Position numbers and translations under genes: made by a program. Below are positions 1-8,335 of a stretch of 38,937 bases of DNA, in pieces. A model generated the notes under the pieces. That model saw only the letters and a program-made list of their open reading frames with translations, made no database searches and was not told the DNA's origin. Positions within the stretch are counted from its first letter, which is position 1, and each line of letters begins with the position of its first letter. The DNA is from Thalassolituus alkanivorans. Its GTDB lineage: Bacteria; Pseudomonadota; Gammaproteobacteria; Pseudomonadales; Oceanobacteraceae. Location of the stretch: positions 166,641 to 205,577 of the forward strand of contig NZ_JAJAEL010000005.1 in assembly GCF_020447205.1 (NCBI RefSeq). The letters are read 5' to 3'.

Positions 1-5
1 TAGCT

Positions 6-48
6 ACGGTGCTGATTAAAAACTGTGGGACAGCAGCTCCGTTTTTTT
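6..48 (+). terminator. Possible intrinsic terminator of an upstream plus-strand gene
   Basis: ACGG-GCTG near the left edge can pair imperfectly with CAGC and CCGT at 31-41, and a run of seven T follows (42-48). The loop is long and the stem is interrupted. It would end a gene lying left of the window and faces the convergent gene at 66-1295. Confidence 0.35.
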
Positions 49-65
49 ATGGTTGTCGTTTAGCG

Positions 66-1295
66 TTAACGTTTAAACGGCAGCAGGCTGCGTGCCTGTT
101 GCTCATAAATAATAACCTGAGCTTCTTCTTCCTGCGCAAAGTGCGCAACGGCCTGCTGGAATTCCGGCTGCATTAGCTGGTGATAACTGAAGGTGCTGAC
201 CGGTGTAAATCCACGGCTGATTTTATGTTCTCCCTGGGTGCCCGGATCAAAGCGCTGCAGGTTGTTTTCTATACAGAATTCAATGCCCTGATAATAACAG
301 GCCTCAAAATGCAGACCGTCAATATCCTGCTGACAACCCCAGTAGCGACCATAGAGCGTCGTGTCATCAAAAAAATACAGGGCAGAGGCCAGAAGCTGGC
401 CGTCTTTTTCGGCCTGTACCAGCAACATTTGTCGGGATAAATGTTGGCGGCATAACTGAAAAAACGTTTCGTTTAAATAACCCTGAGAGCGCCGGCGCCA
501 ATAGGTTAATTGGTAACACTGATAAAAAAAGTGTATGTCGGCGGCGCTGATATTATCGGCGGTTTTTTGCACAATATTGATGCCCATATCCTGCAGGCGC
601 TGGCGTTCTTTACGCACATTTTTGCGTTTTCGGCTGGCAAAGGACTGCAGGTAATGATCAAAACTTATATAGCCCTGATTAAACCAGTGAAACTGACAGC
701 CGCGCCGGCGTACCGGTGGCATTGCCTGCGTGGTTGCGGACTTACAAAGTGTATCCAGCAGCACTTTGTCGCCGGGAGCGACAAAGTTAAGGTGCCAGCC
801 GGATAACTGCTGCGCTGAGCAAAATGCCTGTACAGCCTGTAATGCATCCTGCCAGACCTGCTGTACTTCTGTTTCTGACGTAGCGTTATGCAGCAGCCGG
901 GGGCCACTTGCCGGAGTAAAAGGCGCGGCCCATAACAGCTTGGGATAATACTCCAGCGCATAGCGCTGATAAGCTTCGGCCCAGCTCCAGTCAAACACGT
1001 ATTCGCCGTAACTGTGCGTTTTGCGATAGCAGGGAATGATTATTCCGGCTTCGCCCTGAGTATCAAAGTGCACCAGATACTGTACCTGCCAGCCGCTGTC
1101 GTGTTCATGGTCTTCGTTGTTGTTGTCCTCGTTGTTGTTGCCGCGGCTGCCGGAGCCAATGCAGCCGCTGTGTTCGAGGGCGGCGAGAAAGCGGTAATCA
1201 AGAAAGGGATAATCCCCCGCGCTGTTGCGTTGCAGTTTTTGCCACTGAGTTTCAGGGATGGCGCTAATGCTGGTGATCAGGTGGAAATCCTTCAT
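66..1295 (-). CDS. COG3146 / DUF482-type predicted N-acyltransferase (GNAT/FemAB-like)
   Basis: 409-aa protein resembling the COG3146 (PF04339) family of predicted N-acyltransferases, which adopt a GNAT/FemAB-like fold; the substrate is not known. Family-like features seen are the basic SRKRKNVRKERQ stretch just past mid-protein, the YGRYWG block and the GTQGEHKISRGF motif near the C-terminus. There is no signal peptide, so it is probably cytoplasmic. An acidic/asparagine insert (two NNNED units followed by HEHD, around residues 53-66) interrupts the N-terminal domain. It is encoded by a GTTGTTGTT-type microsatellite and looks like a recent expansion. The gene is divergent from the HIT gene, and no clear Shine-Dalgarno precedes the ATG. 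Family assignment is good; the reaction is unknown. Confidence 0.8.
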   Translation of the reverse strand: MKDFHLITSISAIPETQWQKLQRNSAGDYPFLDYRFLAALEHSGCIGSGSRGNNNEDNNNEDHEHDSGWQVQYLVHFDTQGEAGIIIPCYRKTHSYGEYVFDWSWAEAYQRYALEYYPKLLWAAPFTPASGPRLLHNATSETEVQQVWQDALQAVQAFCSAQQLSGWHLNFVAPGDKVLLDTLCKSATTQAMPPVRRRGCQFHWFNQGYISFDHYLQSFASRKRKNVRKERQRLQDMGINIVQKTADNISAADIHFFYQCYQLTYWRRRSQGYLNETFFQLCRQHLSRQMLLVQAEKDGQLLASALYFFDDTTLYGRYWGCQQDIDGLHFEACYYQGIEFCIENNLQRFDPGTQGEHKISRGFTPVSTFSYHQLMQPEFQQAVAHFAQEEEAQVIIYEQQARSLLPFKR

Positions 1296-1432
1296 TCAGA
1301 GCGATCCGTAGTCTTTGTGGGTTGCATATCAGTATCTGCGACAGAATATTTGTCAGCTTATCTGTGAAAGCAGTGACCTTGCGCAGTCTCAGGCCTATCA
1401 TAATGACTGGAATAACTACTGCGGAGGGAATT

Positions 1433-1891
1433 ATGTTCCGTCTTGATGAACGACTGCAATCGGATACCACGCTGATCGGCCGCCTGCCACTGAGCCAGGT
1501 GCTGCTGATGAATGACAGCCGTTACCCATGGGTGATTCTGGTACCGGCCCGTAACGATGTGTTTGAAATTTATCATCTGTCGGAAGAAGACCGGATGCAG
1601 CTGGCCAAAGAATCCAGCTGGGTGCTGGAAAAAATGGCCGATCATTTTTCTGCCAAATCCATGAACGTCGCCGCGCTGGGTAATGTGGTTGCTCAGTTGC
1701 ATGTACACCATATAGCCCGTTTCGCTGATGACCCTGCCTGGCCGGGCCCTGTCTGGGGACACAGTCCGGCGGTGCCGTACAGTGCAGCAGCCCTGGAGGA
1801 GCGTGTGCATGAGCTGAAGAGTTTATTTTCCAGTCATTTTGTTGAAGACCTGCACGCTGAGGATGACGAAGAAAACAACGTCTATTGGTAA
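1433..1891 (+). CDS. HIT-domain (histidine triad) protein
   Basis: 152-aa protein of the histidine-triad superfamily of nucleotide-binding hydrolases/transferases. The motif QLHVHHIARF (H-x-H-H, about residues 87-96) supplies the active-site histidines. The N-terminal VILVPARNDVFEIYHL is typical of the bacterial HIT subgroup that often sits near gloB-like genes. An ATG at 1322 is also in frame, but I chose 1433 because GGAGGG lies at 1423-1428 and the protein then begins directly at the conserved domain. The C-terminus is acidic (EDLHAEDDEEN). The gloB gene follows 21 bp downstream, so the two probably form an operon. The physiological substrate is unknown. Confidence 0.88.
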   Translation: MFRLDERLQSDTTLIGRLPLSQVLLMNDSRYPWVILVPARNDVFEIYHLSEEDRMQLAKESSWVLEKMADHFSAKSMNVAALGNVVAQLHVHHIARFADDPAWPGPVWGHSPAVPYSAAALEERVHELKSLFSSHFVEDLHAEDDEENNVYW

Positions 1892-1912
1892 TGTCTGAGC
1901 CGGAGAAACTAT

Positions 1913-2710
1913 ATGATTGTGTTACGCCGTTTTATGAATAACCCGCTCAGAAACTTTAATTATCTGATCGCCTGTGAAGAAACCCGTCAGGCCATTGCCC
2001 TTGATCCGCTGGATGGTGAAGGCATGGTGCAATTAGCCGCTGAACAGGGGTTGGATATCCGGCTGATTATTAATACCCATGAGCACCATGATCATATTGA
2101 CGGTAATCCGGCGGTGCAGGCTGCAACCGGTGCGCCCATCTGGGCGCATAAAAATGCGCTGGGGAAAATCCCTAATCAGGCGCATGGTCTGGATGCAGGT
2201 GATGTGATTGAACTGGGTACGTTACGGTTTAATGTGTTGTTTACGCCCGGTCATACACCGGTGCATTTATGCCTGCTGGCACCGGTGTCGGAGCACGAAT
2301 CTGTGCCGGTATTGTTTTCCGGCGATACCTTATTTAATGCCTGTGCCGGAAATTGTTATAACGGCGGTAATGTCGACACTATGTACGATACTTTTGTGTC
2401 GCAGCTACTGCCATTGCCGGATGAAACCCTGCTTTATCCGGGGCACGATTATATGAAAAATAATCTGGCTTTTGCCCTCGACCGGGAACCGGGTAATGCG
2501 ATGGCAGGTTACTGGGCTGATCAGGTGTCAGCCTTTTCTCCGGATGATATGCCGGTGATGACGCTGGGGCAGGAGCGTGAATATAACCCGTTTTTACGTC
2601 TGCACGAGCCGCGTATCCGTGAGCGTTTGAAAGAAGAGCACTTTCCGCAGCTGGGCGACAGTGACCGTGATGTATTCCGGGCGCTGCGCAGCCTGCGGGA
2701 TCAGTGGTAA
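1913..2710 (+). CDS. gloB: Hydroxyacylglutathione hydrolase (glyoxalase II)
   Basis: 265-aa cytoplasmic metallo-beta-lactamase-fold enzyme that hydrolyses S-lactoylglutathione to lactate and glutathione, the second step of methylglyoxal detoxification. The metal-binding THEHHDH motif is at residues 55-61. Further ligands are visible in GHTPVHLCL, FSGDTLF and LYPGHDY. The C-terminal part ending in RDVFRALRSLRDQW matches the GloB helical domain. Length is close to the usual 250-260 residues. A GGAG sequence precedes the ATG. It is probably co-transcribed with the HIT gene and converges on the SGNH hydrolase gene with only 18 bp between them. Confidence 0.9.
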   Translation: MIVLRRFMNNPLRNFNYLIACEETRQAIALDPLDGEGMVQLAAEQGLDIRLIINTHEHHDHIDGNPAVQAATGAPIWAHKNALGKIPNQAHGLDAGDVIELGTLRFNVLFTPGHTPVHLCLLAPVSEHESVPVLFSGDTLFNACAGNCYNGGNVDTMYDTFVSQLLPLPDETLLYPGHDYMKNNLAFALDREPGNAMAGYWADQVSAFSPDDMPVMTLGQEREYNPFLRLHEPRIRERLKEEHFPQLGDSDRDVFRALRSLRDQW

Positions 2711-2728
2711 AAGCGCACTCAGCTCTGG

Positions 2729-3493
2729 TCAGAGTAATGTGCGGATGCTGTCCGCAACCCCTTCACCCCAGCGGGCGTAGCCTTCAGCGTTGGGGTGATA
2801 ACCATCTTCTGCCATCCATTGTGGCTGCAGCGGCAAGCTGATCGCCGCATGATGCCAGCCCTGCTTACTGCATAAGTGTCTTATTTGTTTATCCAGTTGC
2901 CAGGCGCGCAAACCAAGAAAGCGGTTCAGTGGGGCAGGCAGCGCAGGGAAATCCTGCATCGGCGGCACCTGAGTAAATACAACCTGAGTTCCGGCCGGCA
3001 GATGGGCTGTTTCATGCTGAATAATACGGCGCAGCTGGCGTCGCCATTGGTGGGCAGCAGTCAGGCCTGTGGTGTCATTCACGCCCAGGGTAATCAGCAA
3101 CAGTGCTTTCTGATATGGCGCTTGCTCCGGGGCTTTATCTTCTTCTGCAATGATGTCTTTTAACTGTGCTGCGCGGATGCCGCTTTGTGCAATCGCCTGC
3201 CATTGCACCGCTAATTGTTCACTGGCCAGTGCCCGGGCAATGCAGGCGGTGAGGCCATTGCTGATGCTGCTGATACCTACGCCGGCGACGGTGCTTTCGC
3301 CAATATGACGCAGCAGCAGACTGTGCGCTGGCTGTTGTAATTTCGGTTCAGTGCCAGAGCGTATGCCGCTGGCTTCAGGCAGGCGCAGGGTATCGCGTTT
3401 AACGGTTTTTCCCTGATAAATAATCCAGGGCAATGCCGGCAGCAATGGCAAATACAGCAGATAGCTGAGCAGTAACGTCAGTCGTGATGTCAT
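2729..3493 (-). CDS. SGNH/GDSL-family hydrolase with N-terminal membrane anchor
   Basis: 254-aa SGNH-fold esterase/lipase-like protein. Block I is the variant GESTVAG instead of GDS, block III is GVND, and the catalytic Asp-His pair is in DGYHPN near the C-terminus. The first ~25 residues are hydrophobic (LTLLLSYLLYLPLLPALPW), indicating a signal anchor and a catalytic domain outside the cytoplasm. The start ATG overlaps the stop of the upstream glycosylase gene by 4 nt (ATGA, 3490-3493), so the pair is translationally coupled. The substrate cannot be deduced. Confidence 0.82.
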   Translation of the reverse strand: MTSRLTLLLSYLLYLPLLPALPWIIYQGKTVKRDTLRLPEASGIRSGTEPKLQQPAHSLLLRHIGESTVAGVGISSISNGLTACIARALASEQLAVQWQAIAQSGIRAAQLKDIIAEEDKAPEQAPYQKALLLITLGVNDTTGLTAAHQWRRQLRRIIQHETAHLPAGTQVVFTQVPPMQDFPALPAPLNRFLGLRAWQLDKQIRHLCSKQGWHHAAISLPLQPQWMAEDGYHPNAEGYARWGEGVADSIRTLL

Positions 3494-4077
3494 GGTGCGC
3501 TTTCCAGCAGGCGGCGAATACGTTGTTGCAGGGCAGGAATTGCCTCCTGCTCAAACCAGGGGTGTTTTTTCAGCCACAGCTGATTACGTGGTGAAGGATG
3601 CGGCAGGGCAAAAAAATCGTGGGGAAAATCCCGCCAGTGCGTAACGCGTTCGCTCAGGTTGCGATAATCATCGTTTAAATAGTAGTTCTGTGCATATTGC
3701 CCGATTAACAGCGTCAGGCGGATATTGGGCATGGCTGCCAGTAACTGCGCATGCCAATGCGGTGCACACTCCGGGCGCGGTGGTAAATCTCCGTTTTTAC
3801 CTTTTCCCGGGTAGCAGAATCCCATCGGCATAATGGCGACTTTGCTGTCGTCATAAAACACATCATTGCTGATGCCCAGCCACTGCCGCAGTCGCTGGCC
3901 ACTGGCGTCGTCCCAGGGAATTCCGCTGGCGTGAACTTTGGTTCCGGGTGCCTGGCCAATAATCAGCAGACGCGATGTTGCCGCCGCGCGGACAACCGGG
4001 CGTGGCCCAAGTGGCAGGTCAGCAACACAGCGGGTGCAATGTTCAATCTCGTTGAGCAGTGGAATTAACTCAGACAT
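3490..4077 (-). CDS. Uracil-DNA glycosylase family protein (COG1573-like)
   Basis: 195-aa protein of the uracil-DNA glycosylase superfamily. The water-activating motif region is IIGQAPGTKVHASGIPW (about residues 38-54), and the DNA-contacting loop is HPSPRN near residue 160. Cys14 and Cys17 (CTRC), with later FCYPG and ECAP cysteines, resemble the arrangement of iron-sulfur family-4-type enzymes, but I cannot confirm a cluster. It probably acts in base-excision repair or is a related family member of unknown specificity. First gene of an operon with the SGNH hydrolase. Confidence 0.8.
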   Translation of the reverse strand: MSELIPLLNEIEHCTRCVADLPLGPRPVVRAAATSRLLIIGQAPGTKVHASGIPWDDASGQRLRQWLGISNDVFYDDSKVAIMPMGFCYPGKGKNGDLPPRPECAPHWHAQLLAAMPNIRLTLLIGQYAQNYYLNDDYRNLSERVTHWRDFPHDFFALPHPSPRNQLWLKKHPWFEQEAIPALQQRIRRLLESAP

Positions 4078-4160
4078 GTTCAGCGGCCAATGGCAGGTAT
4101 CTGTGCATGGTGGCGTGTTCCGGAGCCAAAATCAAAAAACAGACCGGTGAAGTTCCGGGC

Positions 4161-4195
4161 AAAAAAAAAGCGGCCGGTATAAACACCGGCCGCTT
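4161..4195 (-). terminator. Intrinsic terminator of the HU-like gene
   Basis: Perfect 11-bp inverted repeat (AAGCGGCCGGT at 4168-4178 and ACCGGCCGCTT at 4185-4195, 6-nt loop). On the minus strand it is followed by a T tract (A run at 4161-4169). It lies 55 bp past the stop of the HU-domain gene. Confidence 0.85.
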
Positions 4196-4249
4196 AACGA
4201 TGTGCCGGCTGCCCGGAAGCGCACCAGCCATTGCTGCATGGGCAATGGA

Positions 4250-4768
4250 TTACATCGCCATGTCTTTCAGTTTCTTCAGTGGCAGAACTTTAACCTTGGT
4301 GCTCGCAGGCTTAGCTGCAACATCCATGGTTTCACCCGGACGGAATGGGTTCGGCACATTTTTGCGGGCTTTTTGCGCAGGTTTTTTGATGGTCTTGATT
4401 TTCAGCAGGCCTGGCAGAATGAATTCACCAACGGCACGTTTTTTCACGTGACGTTCGATCAGAACGGTCAGTTCTTCCAGTACAGCGTTAACGTCTTTAC
4501 GGGCCAGACCAGTTGTTTCTGCGATTTCGTTCAGCAGTTGGGTCTTGCTGTATTTTTCAGCAATAGCAGTGGTCTTACGTGCTGCCGGTGCGGCTGCCTT
4601 GGCAGCAGGTGCTTTGGCTACGGCTTTTTTAGCCGCAGGCGCTTTAGCGACGGCTTTCTTTGCAGGTGCTTTGGCTACGGCTTTTTTAGCCGCTGGTGCT
4701 TTAGCAGGGGCTTTGGCAACCGCTTTTTTCGCAGGAGCTTTCGCCGCCGGAGATTTTCTTGCAGCCAT
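4250..4768 (-). CDS. HU-family DNA-binding protein with N-terminal Lys/Ala/Pro-rich tail
   Basis: 172-aa nucleoid-associated protein. Residues ~1-67 form a histone-H1-like tail built of AKKAVAKAPA-type repeats. Residues ~72-172 match an HU/IHF-like domain (SKTQLLNEIAETTGL, then GEFILPGLLKIKTIKK and the NPFRPGETMDV segment similar to the HU DNA-binding arm). It is expected to bind or compact DNA. The ATG at 4768 is chosen over a longer frame because AAGGA lies 7 nt upstream and the tail starts there (MAARKSPAAK). AlgP/PhaF-type proteins usually carry such tails at the C-terminus; here it precedes the HU fold. The gene stands alone with its own terminator. Confidence 0.87.
   Translation of the reverse strand: MAARKSPAAKAPAKKAVAKAPAKAPAAKKAVAKAPAKKAVAKAPAAKKAVAKAPAAKAAAPAARKTTAIAEKYSKTQLLNEIAETTGLARKDVNAVLEELTVLIERHVKKRAVGEFILPGLLKIKTIKKPAQKARKNVPNPFRPGETMDVAAKPASTKVKVLPLKKLKDMAM
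4570..4756 (-). repeat. In-frame tandem repeats encoding the K/A/P-rich tail
   Basis: Degenerate repeats of roughly 30 bp, visible on the plus strand as GGTGCTTTGGCTACGGC and variants (for example around 4607 and 4667), encode AKKAVAKAPA units. Copies differ mainly at synonymous positions. Such arrays are prone to copy-number change. Confidence 0.7.
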
Positions 4769-4870
4769 GGTCTGATCCTTTTGGTTTTGTTGTTCCGGGT
4801 TCGGGCTTCTCCGTGGCAGGCTGACGTTGAGATGCTGCATATTATCGGAGAGGCCAGAGAATTCTTATGT

Positions 4871-4902
4871 AAAAAAAAGGGCGAGGCAAGCACCTGAGCC
4901 CT
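4871..4902 (-). terminator. Intrinsic terminator of the SDR gene
   Basis: On the minus strand AGGGC-T-CAGG, a 6-nt loop, then CCT-C-GCCCT, followed by eight T (A run at 4871-4878). It is located 78 bp downstream of the SDR stop and upstream of the HU-like gene's start. Confidence 0.75.
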
Positions 4903-4979
4903 GTTTTTTCGGGGTTTTTCGTCACAAAACGTGATTTGCGACTATCTGATACGGTTTTTTGCGGAAATTCACCGGTCTT

Positions 4980-5798
4980 TTATGCCAGCTTTTTCAGTAC
5001 CCAACCGAATATGCCACTGTAACGCACCGGGAACCAGCGTTGAATACGGTCCATCAGGCGGGCGTCAGCACCGATCAGAATACGGCGTTTTTGCTGTTTT
5101 ACCCCACTGAGAATCACATCAGCGGCTTGTGCAGGGGTTGTGCGTGCCATCTTTTCAAACTCTGCAATCTGGGTGGCGTGGTCTTTCTCGCCAGCCAGAG
5201 AAGTTTTCATGCGGCCATTGCGGACGATGTTGGTTTTAATGCCGCCGGGATGCACGGTGGTGACAAAGACGTTGGTATCGGCCAGTTCCTGACGCAGGGA
5301 TTCGGTAAAGCCGCGCACGGCAAATTTGGTCGCGTTGTAGGCGGCCTGGGTTGGCAGGGCAATGATGCCAAAAATACTGGAAATATTAATAATGGCGGCC
5401 TCTGGCCGGCTCTGCAGGTGTGGCAGGAAGGCTTTGGTGCCGTAGACCACGCCCCAGAAGTTAATATTTACAATCCACTCCATGTCGTCGTAACTCATAT
5501 TGGCGACGGTTTCTGATAAGGCGACACCGGCATTATTGATCACAGCATCGACCTGACCATGGTCGGCGACCACCTGTGCGGCATAGGCTTCGAATGCATC
5601 GCGGTCGGCAACGTTCAGGGCGCAGAGGGTTACTTTGCCGTGGCCGCTCAGCAATGAGCGGGTTTCTTCCAGACCTTTCATATTGACGTCGGACAGTGCC
5701 AGGTGGGCACCTTCGCGGCTCAGCTGCTGGGCCAGTGCCCGGCCAATGCCGGAAGCTGCACCGGTGATGACAACAACTTTATTGGAAAATGACTGCAT
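4980..5798 (-). CDS. SDR-family NAD(P)-dependent oxidoreductase
   Basis: 272-aa classical short-chain dehydrogenase. The Rossmann motif TGAASGIG is at residues 12-19, the NNAG motif at 88-91, the catalytic Ser in NISSIFG (about 140-141) and the YxxxK pair at Tyr154/Lys158. The C-terminal extension rich in Lys/Arg/Trp/Phe (VLKKLA end) resembles acyl-reductase/DltE-like SDRs acting on lipophilic substrates. The specific substrate is unknown. The start at 5798 was chosen because GGAG lies 6 nt upstream; an in-frame ATG at 5840 lacks one. Monocistronic, divergent from aspS. Confidence 0.88.
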   Translation of the reverse strand: MQSFSNKVVVITGAASGIGRALAQQLSREGAHLALSDVNMKGLEETRSLLSGHGKVTLCALNVADRDAFEAYAAQVVADHGQVDAVINNAGVALSETVANMSYDDMEWIVNINFWGVVYGTKAFLPHLQSRPEAAIINISSIFGIIALPTQAAYNATKFAVRGFTESLRQELADTNVFVTTVHPGGIKTNIVRNGRMKTSLAGEKDHATQIAEFEKMARTTPAQAADVILSGVKQQKRRILIGADARLMDRIQRWFPVRYSGIFGWVLKKLA

Positions 5799-6011
5799 GG
5801 TTTGCTCCGCTGATGTTCTGCTGAAGTGAGGGATGCTCACGGCTGTTATTGTTTTAGGCTGTGCAGACTACCTGAGTGAGGAGGGGGCTCAAGGTGGATT
5901 TGTGACGATCCGCAGGGCTTTCTGCCATAACCGGCAGTGCCTTTGCTGCAGGTTGGGCCTGAGGTTGCAGGAATCCGGCTGCTGAGGTATCGGATCGCCG
6001 TTAAAATCCGT

Positions 6012-6017
6012 TATACT
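6012..6017 (+). promoter_or_regulatory. Candidate -10 element of the aspS promoter
   Basis: TATACT in the context CGTTATACTG lies 81 bp upstream of the aspS ATG. No good -35 hexamer is seen at 16-18 bp, so the assignment is tentative. Confidence 0.35.
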
Positions 6018-6053
6018 GCCCGCCTTTTATTTCCGGCCCGCCTTCTATTTACG
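6018..6053 (+). repeat. 18-bp tandem direct repeat in the aspS leader
   Basis: GCCCGCCTTTTATTTCCG is followed immediately by GCCCGCCTTCTATTTACG (16 of 18 identical). It lies just after the putative -10 and within the presumed 5' UTR. Confidence 0.75.
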
Positions 6054-6097
6054 GCCTGTCGGCAACTTCATTGACGATTCAGATGCAGGACCAAGCG

Positions 6098-7873
6098 ATG
6101 CGCACACATTATTGTGGTGATATCAACGAAACCTTGATCGACCAAACCGTAACCTTCTGTGGCTGGGTGCATCGTCGCCGCGACCACGGGGGCGTGATTT
6201 TCCTCGACATCCGTGACCGCGAAGGTCTGGTGCAGGTGGTGTTTGACCCTGACACTGTGGATGCTTTCAATGCCGCTGACAGCGTACGCTCTGAGTTTGT
6301 TGTACAGATCAGTGGTCGCGTGCGTGGCCGCCCGGAAGGCACCACCAATGCCAATATGAAAACCGGTCTGATCGAAGTTCTGGGTAAAGAAATCACCATC
6401 CTGAACAAGGCCGCAACACCACCGTTCCCGCTTGATGGTTACAGCGATGTGGGTGAAGAGATTCGTCTGAAGTATCGCTTTATGGATATGCGTCGTCCGG
6501 AAATGCAGGACAAACTGCGCTTCCGTTCAAAGGTGACTTCGCATGCCCGCCGTTATCTGGAAGAGCAGGGTTTCCTCGATATTGAAACCCCGATCCTGAC
6601 CCGCGCAACGCCGGAAGGTGCGCGTGACTACCTGGTGCCAAGCCGTACCCATGAAGGTTCTTTCTTCGCACTGCCACAGTCGCCACAGCTGTTTAAGCAG
6701 CTGCTGATGGTTGCCGGTTTTGACCGTTACTACCAGATCGCCAAGTGTTTCCGTGACGAAGACTTGCGTGCTGACCGTCAGCCGGAATTTACCCAGATCG
6801 ACGTTGAGGCTTCGTTTATTAACGAAGACGACATCATGGGTATCGCCCAGGGCATGATCAAAGAAATCTTCCAGAAAGAACTGAATGTTGATCTGGGCGA
6901 CTTCCCGCGTATGCCATATTCCGAAGCGATGAACCGTTACGGTTCTGACAAGCCGGATATGCGTATTCCGATGGAAATCGTTGATGTTGCTGAATTCCTG
7001 CAGGATATCGAATTCAAAGTCTTTGCTGCTCCGGCCAAAGATCCGAAAGGCCGTGTTGCTGCACTGAAAGTACCGGGCGGCGCTGAGCTTTCCCGTAAGC
7101 AGATTGACGATTACACCAAGTACGTTGGTATTTACGGCGCCAAAGGTCTGGCCTGGATTAAAGTCAACGAAATCGAAAAAGGTGTTGAAGGCCTGCAGTC
7201 GCCGATCATCAAGTTCATCGGCGACGATAACACCATGAAGATCATGGCCAAGCTGGAAGCGAAGAACGGCGATATCGTTTTCTTCGGTGCTGATAAAGCC
7301 AAGATCGTTAACGAAGCGCTGGGCGCACTGCGTTGCAAGGTTGCTGCCGATCTGAACATGTACACCTCTGAGTGGGCAGCATTGTGGGTTGTTGATTTCC
7401 CGATGTTCGAAGAGAACGACGATGGCTCTGTAACTGCACTGCACCATCCGTTCACCGCGCCAAGCTGTTCTCCGGAAGAGCTGGAAAAAGACCCGCTGAA
7501 CGCGCTGTCCCGTGCTTACGATATGGTTCTGAACGGCTGTGAGCTGGGTGGTGGTTCTATCCGTATTCACGATCAGAGCATGCAGCAGAGTGTATTCCGC
7601 GCGCTGGGCATTTCTGACGAAGAACAGCGTGAGAAATTCGGCTTCCTGCTGGATGCACTGAAGTTTGGTGCACCACCACACGGTGGTCTGGCTTTCGGTC
7701 TGGATCGTCTGATTATGCTGATGACCGGCGCCAGCTCTATTCGTGAAGTGATTGCCTTCCCGAAAACCCAGTCAGCTGCTTGTGTGATGACTCAGGCTCC
7801 GGGTGCGGTTAATAACACCCAGCTGCGTGAGCTGCACATTAAACTGCGTGAAAAGCCAAAAGCTGCGGAATAA
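6098..7873 (+). CDS. aspS: Aspartyl-tRNA synthetase, probably non-discriminating (Asp/Asn)
   Basis: 591-aa class IIb aminoacyl-tRNA synthetase that charges tRNA with aspartate. It has an N-terminal OB anticodon-binding domain (MRTHYCG...[11 protein letters not shown]), class II motif 2 ([18 protein letters not shown]), the bacterial GAD insertion domain, and motif 3 (GLAFGLDRL). The start at 6098 fits the family N-terminus and has AGGA 7 nt upstream; an ATG-like extension to 6071 is unlikely. His30 and Gly81 occupy the positions that are Leu and Lys in E. coli. The His/Gly pair is the one reported for the non-discriminating Pseudomonas enzyme, suggesting that it also makes Asp-tRNA(Asn) for GatCAB. 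A strong terminator follows. Confidence 0.97.
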   Translation: MRTHYCGDINETLIDQTVTFCGWVHRRRDHGGVIFLDIRDREGLVQVVFDPDTVDAFNAADSVRSEFVVQISGRVRGRPEGTTNANMKTGLIEVLGKEITILNKAATPPFPLDGYSDVGEEIRLKYRFMDMRRPEMQDKLRFRSKVTSHARRYLEEQGFLDIETPILTRATPEGARDYLVPSRTHEGSFFALPQSPQLFKQLLMVAGFDRYYQIAKCFRDEDLRADRQPEFTQIDVEASFINEDDIMGIAQGMIKEIFQKELNVDLGDFPRMPYSEAMNRYGSDKPDMRIPMEIVDVAEFLQDIEFKVFAAPAKDPKGRVAALKVPGGAELSRKQIDDYTKYVGIYGAKGLAWIKVNEIEKGVEGLQSPIIKFIGDDNTMKIMAKLEAKNGDIVFFGADKAKIVNEALGALRCKVAADLNMYTSEWAALWVVDFPMFEENDDGSVTALHHPFTAPSCSPEELEKDPLNALSRAYDMVLNGCELGGGSIRIHDQSMQQSVFRALGISDEEQREKFGFLLDALKFGAPPHGGLAFGLDRLIMLMTGASSIREVIAFPKTQSAACVMTQAPGAVNNTQLRELHIKLREKPKAAE

Positions 7874-7892
7874 TTCCGGCAGGCAGATGGAT

Positions 7893-7923
7893 AAAAAAAC
7901 GGGAGCGCAGGCTCCCGTTTTTT
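7893..7923 (+). terminator. aspS intrinsic terminator
   Basis: Perfect stem ACGGGAGC (7899-7906), loop GCAG, then GCTCCCGT (7911-7918) followed by a T run; an A run on the 5' side could make it bidirectional. Confidence 0.9.
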
Positions 7924-7942
7924 ATGCTGCAAGGATATTCAT

Positions 7943-8284
7943 ATGGATAAGAAAATAAGTGCCAACCCGGCGTTGCTGTCGTTGTCGGAAGTTGCCAGTG
8001 AGGCACATTTGCGGATTCAGCAGGATTTCGCTGATATTAATCCGGTGATCGGGGTTATGCAGGGTATGCGCAGGATGGGGATTCCGGCCGACGTGATGAG
8101 TATTGATTGCTTACGGACGCGTAAACGAATTCTTATTGTGTTGCATGATGAACACCCGGGGCTGATTCAATATCAATATACCTTTATTGATCAGGACCCG
8201 GGAGATGACTATCAGGCGGTAAAAAATACCGACTTTAACGCAGATGTGCTGTATCACTGGATCAGTGAATACTTTATGAAATGA
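7943..8284 (+). CDS. Conserved hypothetical protein, 113 aa
   Basis: I do not recognise the family. It is a soluble alpha/beta-looking protein with no signal or membrane segment. It has a predicted beta-strand pair around RKRILIVLHDEHPGLIQYQYTF and an acidic, aromatic C-terminus (VLYHWISEYFMK). AAGGA lies 7 nt upstream of the ATG, and composition matches the neighbours, so I regard it as a genuine gene. It follows the aspS terminator closely and converges on the lpxL-like gene. Confidence 0.75.
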   Translation: MDKKISANPALLSLSEVASEAHLRIQQDFADINPVIGVMQGMRRMGIPADVMSIDCLRTRKRILIVLHDEHPGLIQYQYTFIDQDPGDDYQAVKNTDFNADVLYHWISEYFMK

Positions 8285-8335
8285 GATTTCTGAGCACACC
8301 CTCTGTCTTACAATTAAGCGTAAGAGGGCGGTCGT

